Translations under genes and position numbers: made by a program | Source: SKVR01 sp964453995 | GTDB lineage: Bacteria; Bacteroidota; Bacteroidia; Bacteroidales; UBA7960 | Reading direction: 5' to 3' | DNA: 64,000 nt | NCBI GenBank assembly: GCA_964453995.1 | Contig: CAYVQC010000018.1 | Coordinates: 1 to 64,000, forward strand | The notes under the pieces: generated by a model | What the model was told of the DNA's origin: nothing | Seen by the model: only the letters and a program-made list of their open reading frames with translations | The model's database searches: none | Part shown: positions 63,605 to 64,000 of the stretch, one piece after another | How positions within the stretch are numbered: the first letter of the stretch is position 1 | How the letters are laid out: every line of letters starts with the position of its first letter

Positions 63605-64000
63605 ATGAGACTGAAGAAGCTTTTATTCATACTTATTACATCGACAATTACAGGATTGGTTATCCATTCCTGTTGTGAAGGCTACTACTATAAATGGACT
63701 TATATCATAACGGAAAACATGGACAGTAAACAGGTTAGTAGCCTGGATTCAATTTCAAAGGAAAATTTTGGGATCAAGGTACATTTAATCAATAGAAAGT
63801 ATTCTTCAAATAGCCAAGGTTTTTTAATTAATGGAGCCTATGCAACTGATTGTTACGAAATATATTTAAAGGAAGACTCAATAATAAGCATCGAAATCAT
63901 ATCAGTAAATAGATTTAACCTGGAAAAAGATTCTTTATCCAATGTAAGTGAATATTTTTTGGGTCAATCAGAATTTGTTCATTTTGCAGACATACATCCA
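63605..64000 (+). CDS. N-terminal part of a lipoprotein, runs off the window
   Basis: An open frame of 132 codons from ATG 63605 to the window edge without a stop. The start MRLKKLLFILITSTITGLVIHSCC is a lipoprotein signal with the lipobox at HSC. The mature part is polar with several Tyr and Ser (YYYKWTYIITENMDSK, NRKYSSNSQGFLI), no recognised family. Function unknown; the C-terminal part is outside the window. Confidence 0.7.
   Translation, partial: MRLKKLLFILITSTITGLVIHSCCEGYYYKWTYIITENMDSKQVSSLDSISKENFGIKVHLINRKYSSNSQGFLINGAYATDCYEIYLKEDSIISIEIISVNRFNLEKDSLSNVSEYFLGQSEFVHFADIHP

Overview
The window is chromosomal DNA of a Bacteroidota bacterium, most likely a Bacteroidales/Marinilabiliales-type saccharolytic member; I cannot place it more finely. 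The evidence is a SusC/SusD pair, type IX secretion C-terminal sorting domains, Omp28-type lipoproteins, Bacteroidota-style minus-7 promoter boxes (TAnnTTTG) and weak Shine-Dalgarno sites. No rRNA, CRISPR array, phage or insertion sequence was seen.

Layout. (1) 1-3350: end of a tRNA-Leu(CAA) gene, then housekeeping genes prs, rplY (L25/CTC), pth and a NUDIX hydrolase. (2) 3380-8002, minus strand: an alpha-glucan cluster (MFS sugar transporter, MalQ 4-alpha-glucanotransferase, PfkB-type sugar kinase). (3) 8275-15199: an Omp85-like barrel and CBS protein, divergent pdxJ and an alpha/beta hydrolase, an S9 peptidase and a TonB-like protein. (4) 15506-19228: a very large intracellular GH13 protein, followed after 29 bases by (5) a membrane-bound one-component regulator (propeller, Y_Y_Y, LuxR HTH) that opens a beta-1,3-glucan (laminarin-like) utilization locus. 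That locus holds a PKD surface glycan-binding lipoprotein, GH16, SusC, SusD, a sugar-porter MFS, a clan GH-A lipoprotein (possibly GH158), a GH149-type cytoplasmic beta-1,3-glucan phosphorylase, two GH17, one GH30 and two GPH-family transporters, ending at 44165. (6) 44160-46367: DUF429, a small lipoprotein and an ATP-cone/Mrr-type nuclease. (7) 46635-49243: an iron/oxidative stress island with Dps, a Fur-family regulator lacking its CXXC zinc site, and a two-gene encapsulin nanocompartment (EncFtn cargo plus shell). (8) 49305-52521: an MscS channel, a truncated secreted-protease remnant and a T9SS-sorted protein. (9) 53097-61033: four extracytoplasmic proteins with thioredoxin-like CXXC motifs (two T9SS-sorted Omp28-like proteins, a TlpA-like protein, an Omp28-like lipoprotein) plus an outer-membrane barrel. 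(10) 61198-64000: an S33-type peptidase with C-terminal membrane helices and the start of a lipoprotein that runs off the window.

How the genes work together. In the beta-glucan locus, surface enzymes and SusCD would capture and cut the polysaccharide. The GH17, GH30 and GH-A lipoproteins would trim it, inner-membrane MFS carriers would import short oligosaccharides, and the signal-less GH149 phosphorylase would split them to glucose-1-phosphate, saving ATP. The neighbouring alpha-glucan genes feed the same hexose phosphate pool. A pair of identical 13-bp boxes spaced 32 bp apart upstream of the first structural gene is a good candidate operator for the locus regulator. The Dps/Fur/encapsulin block looks like a coordinated iron-sequestration and peroxide-defence unit.
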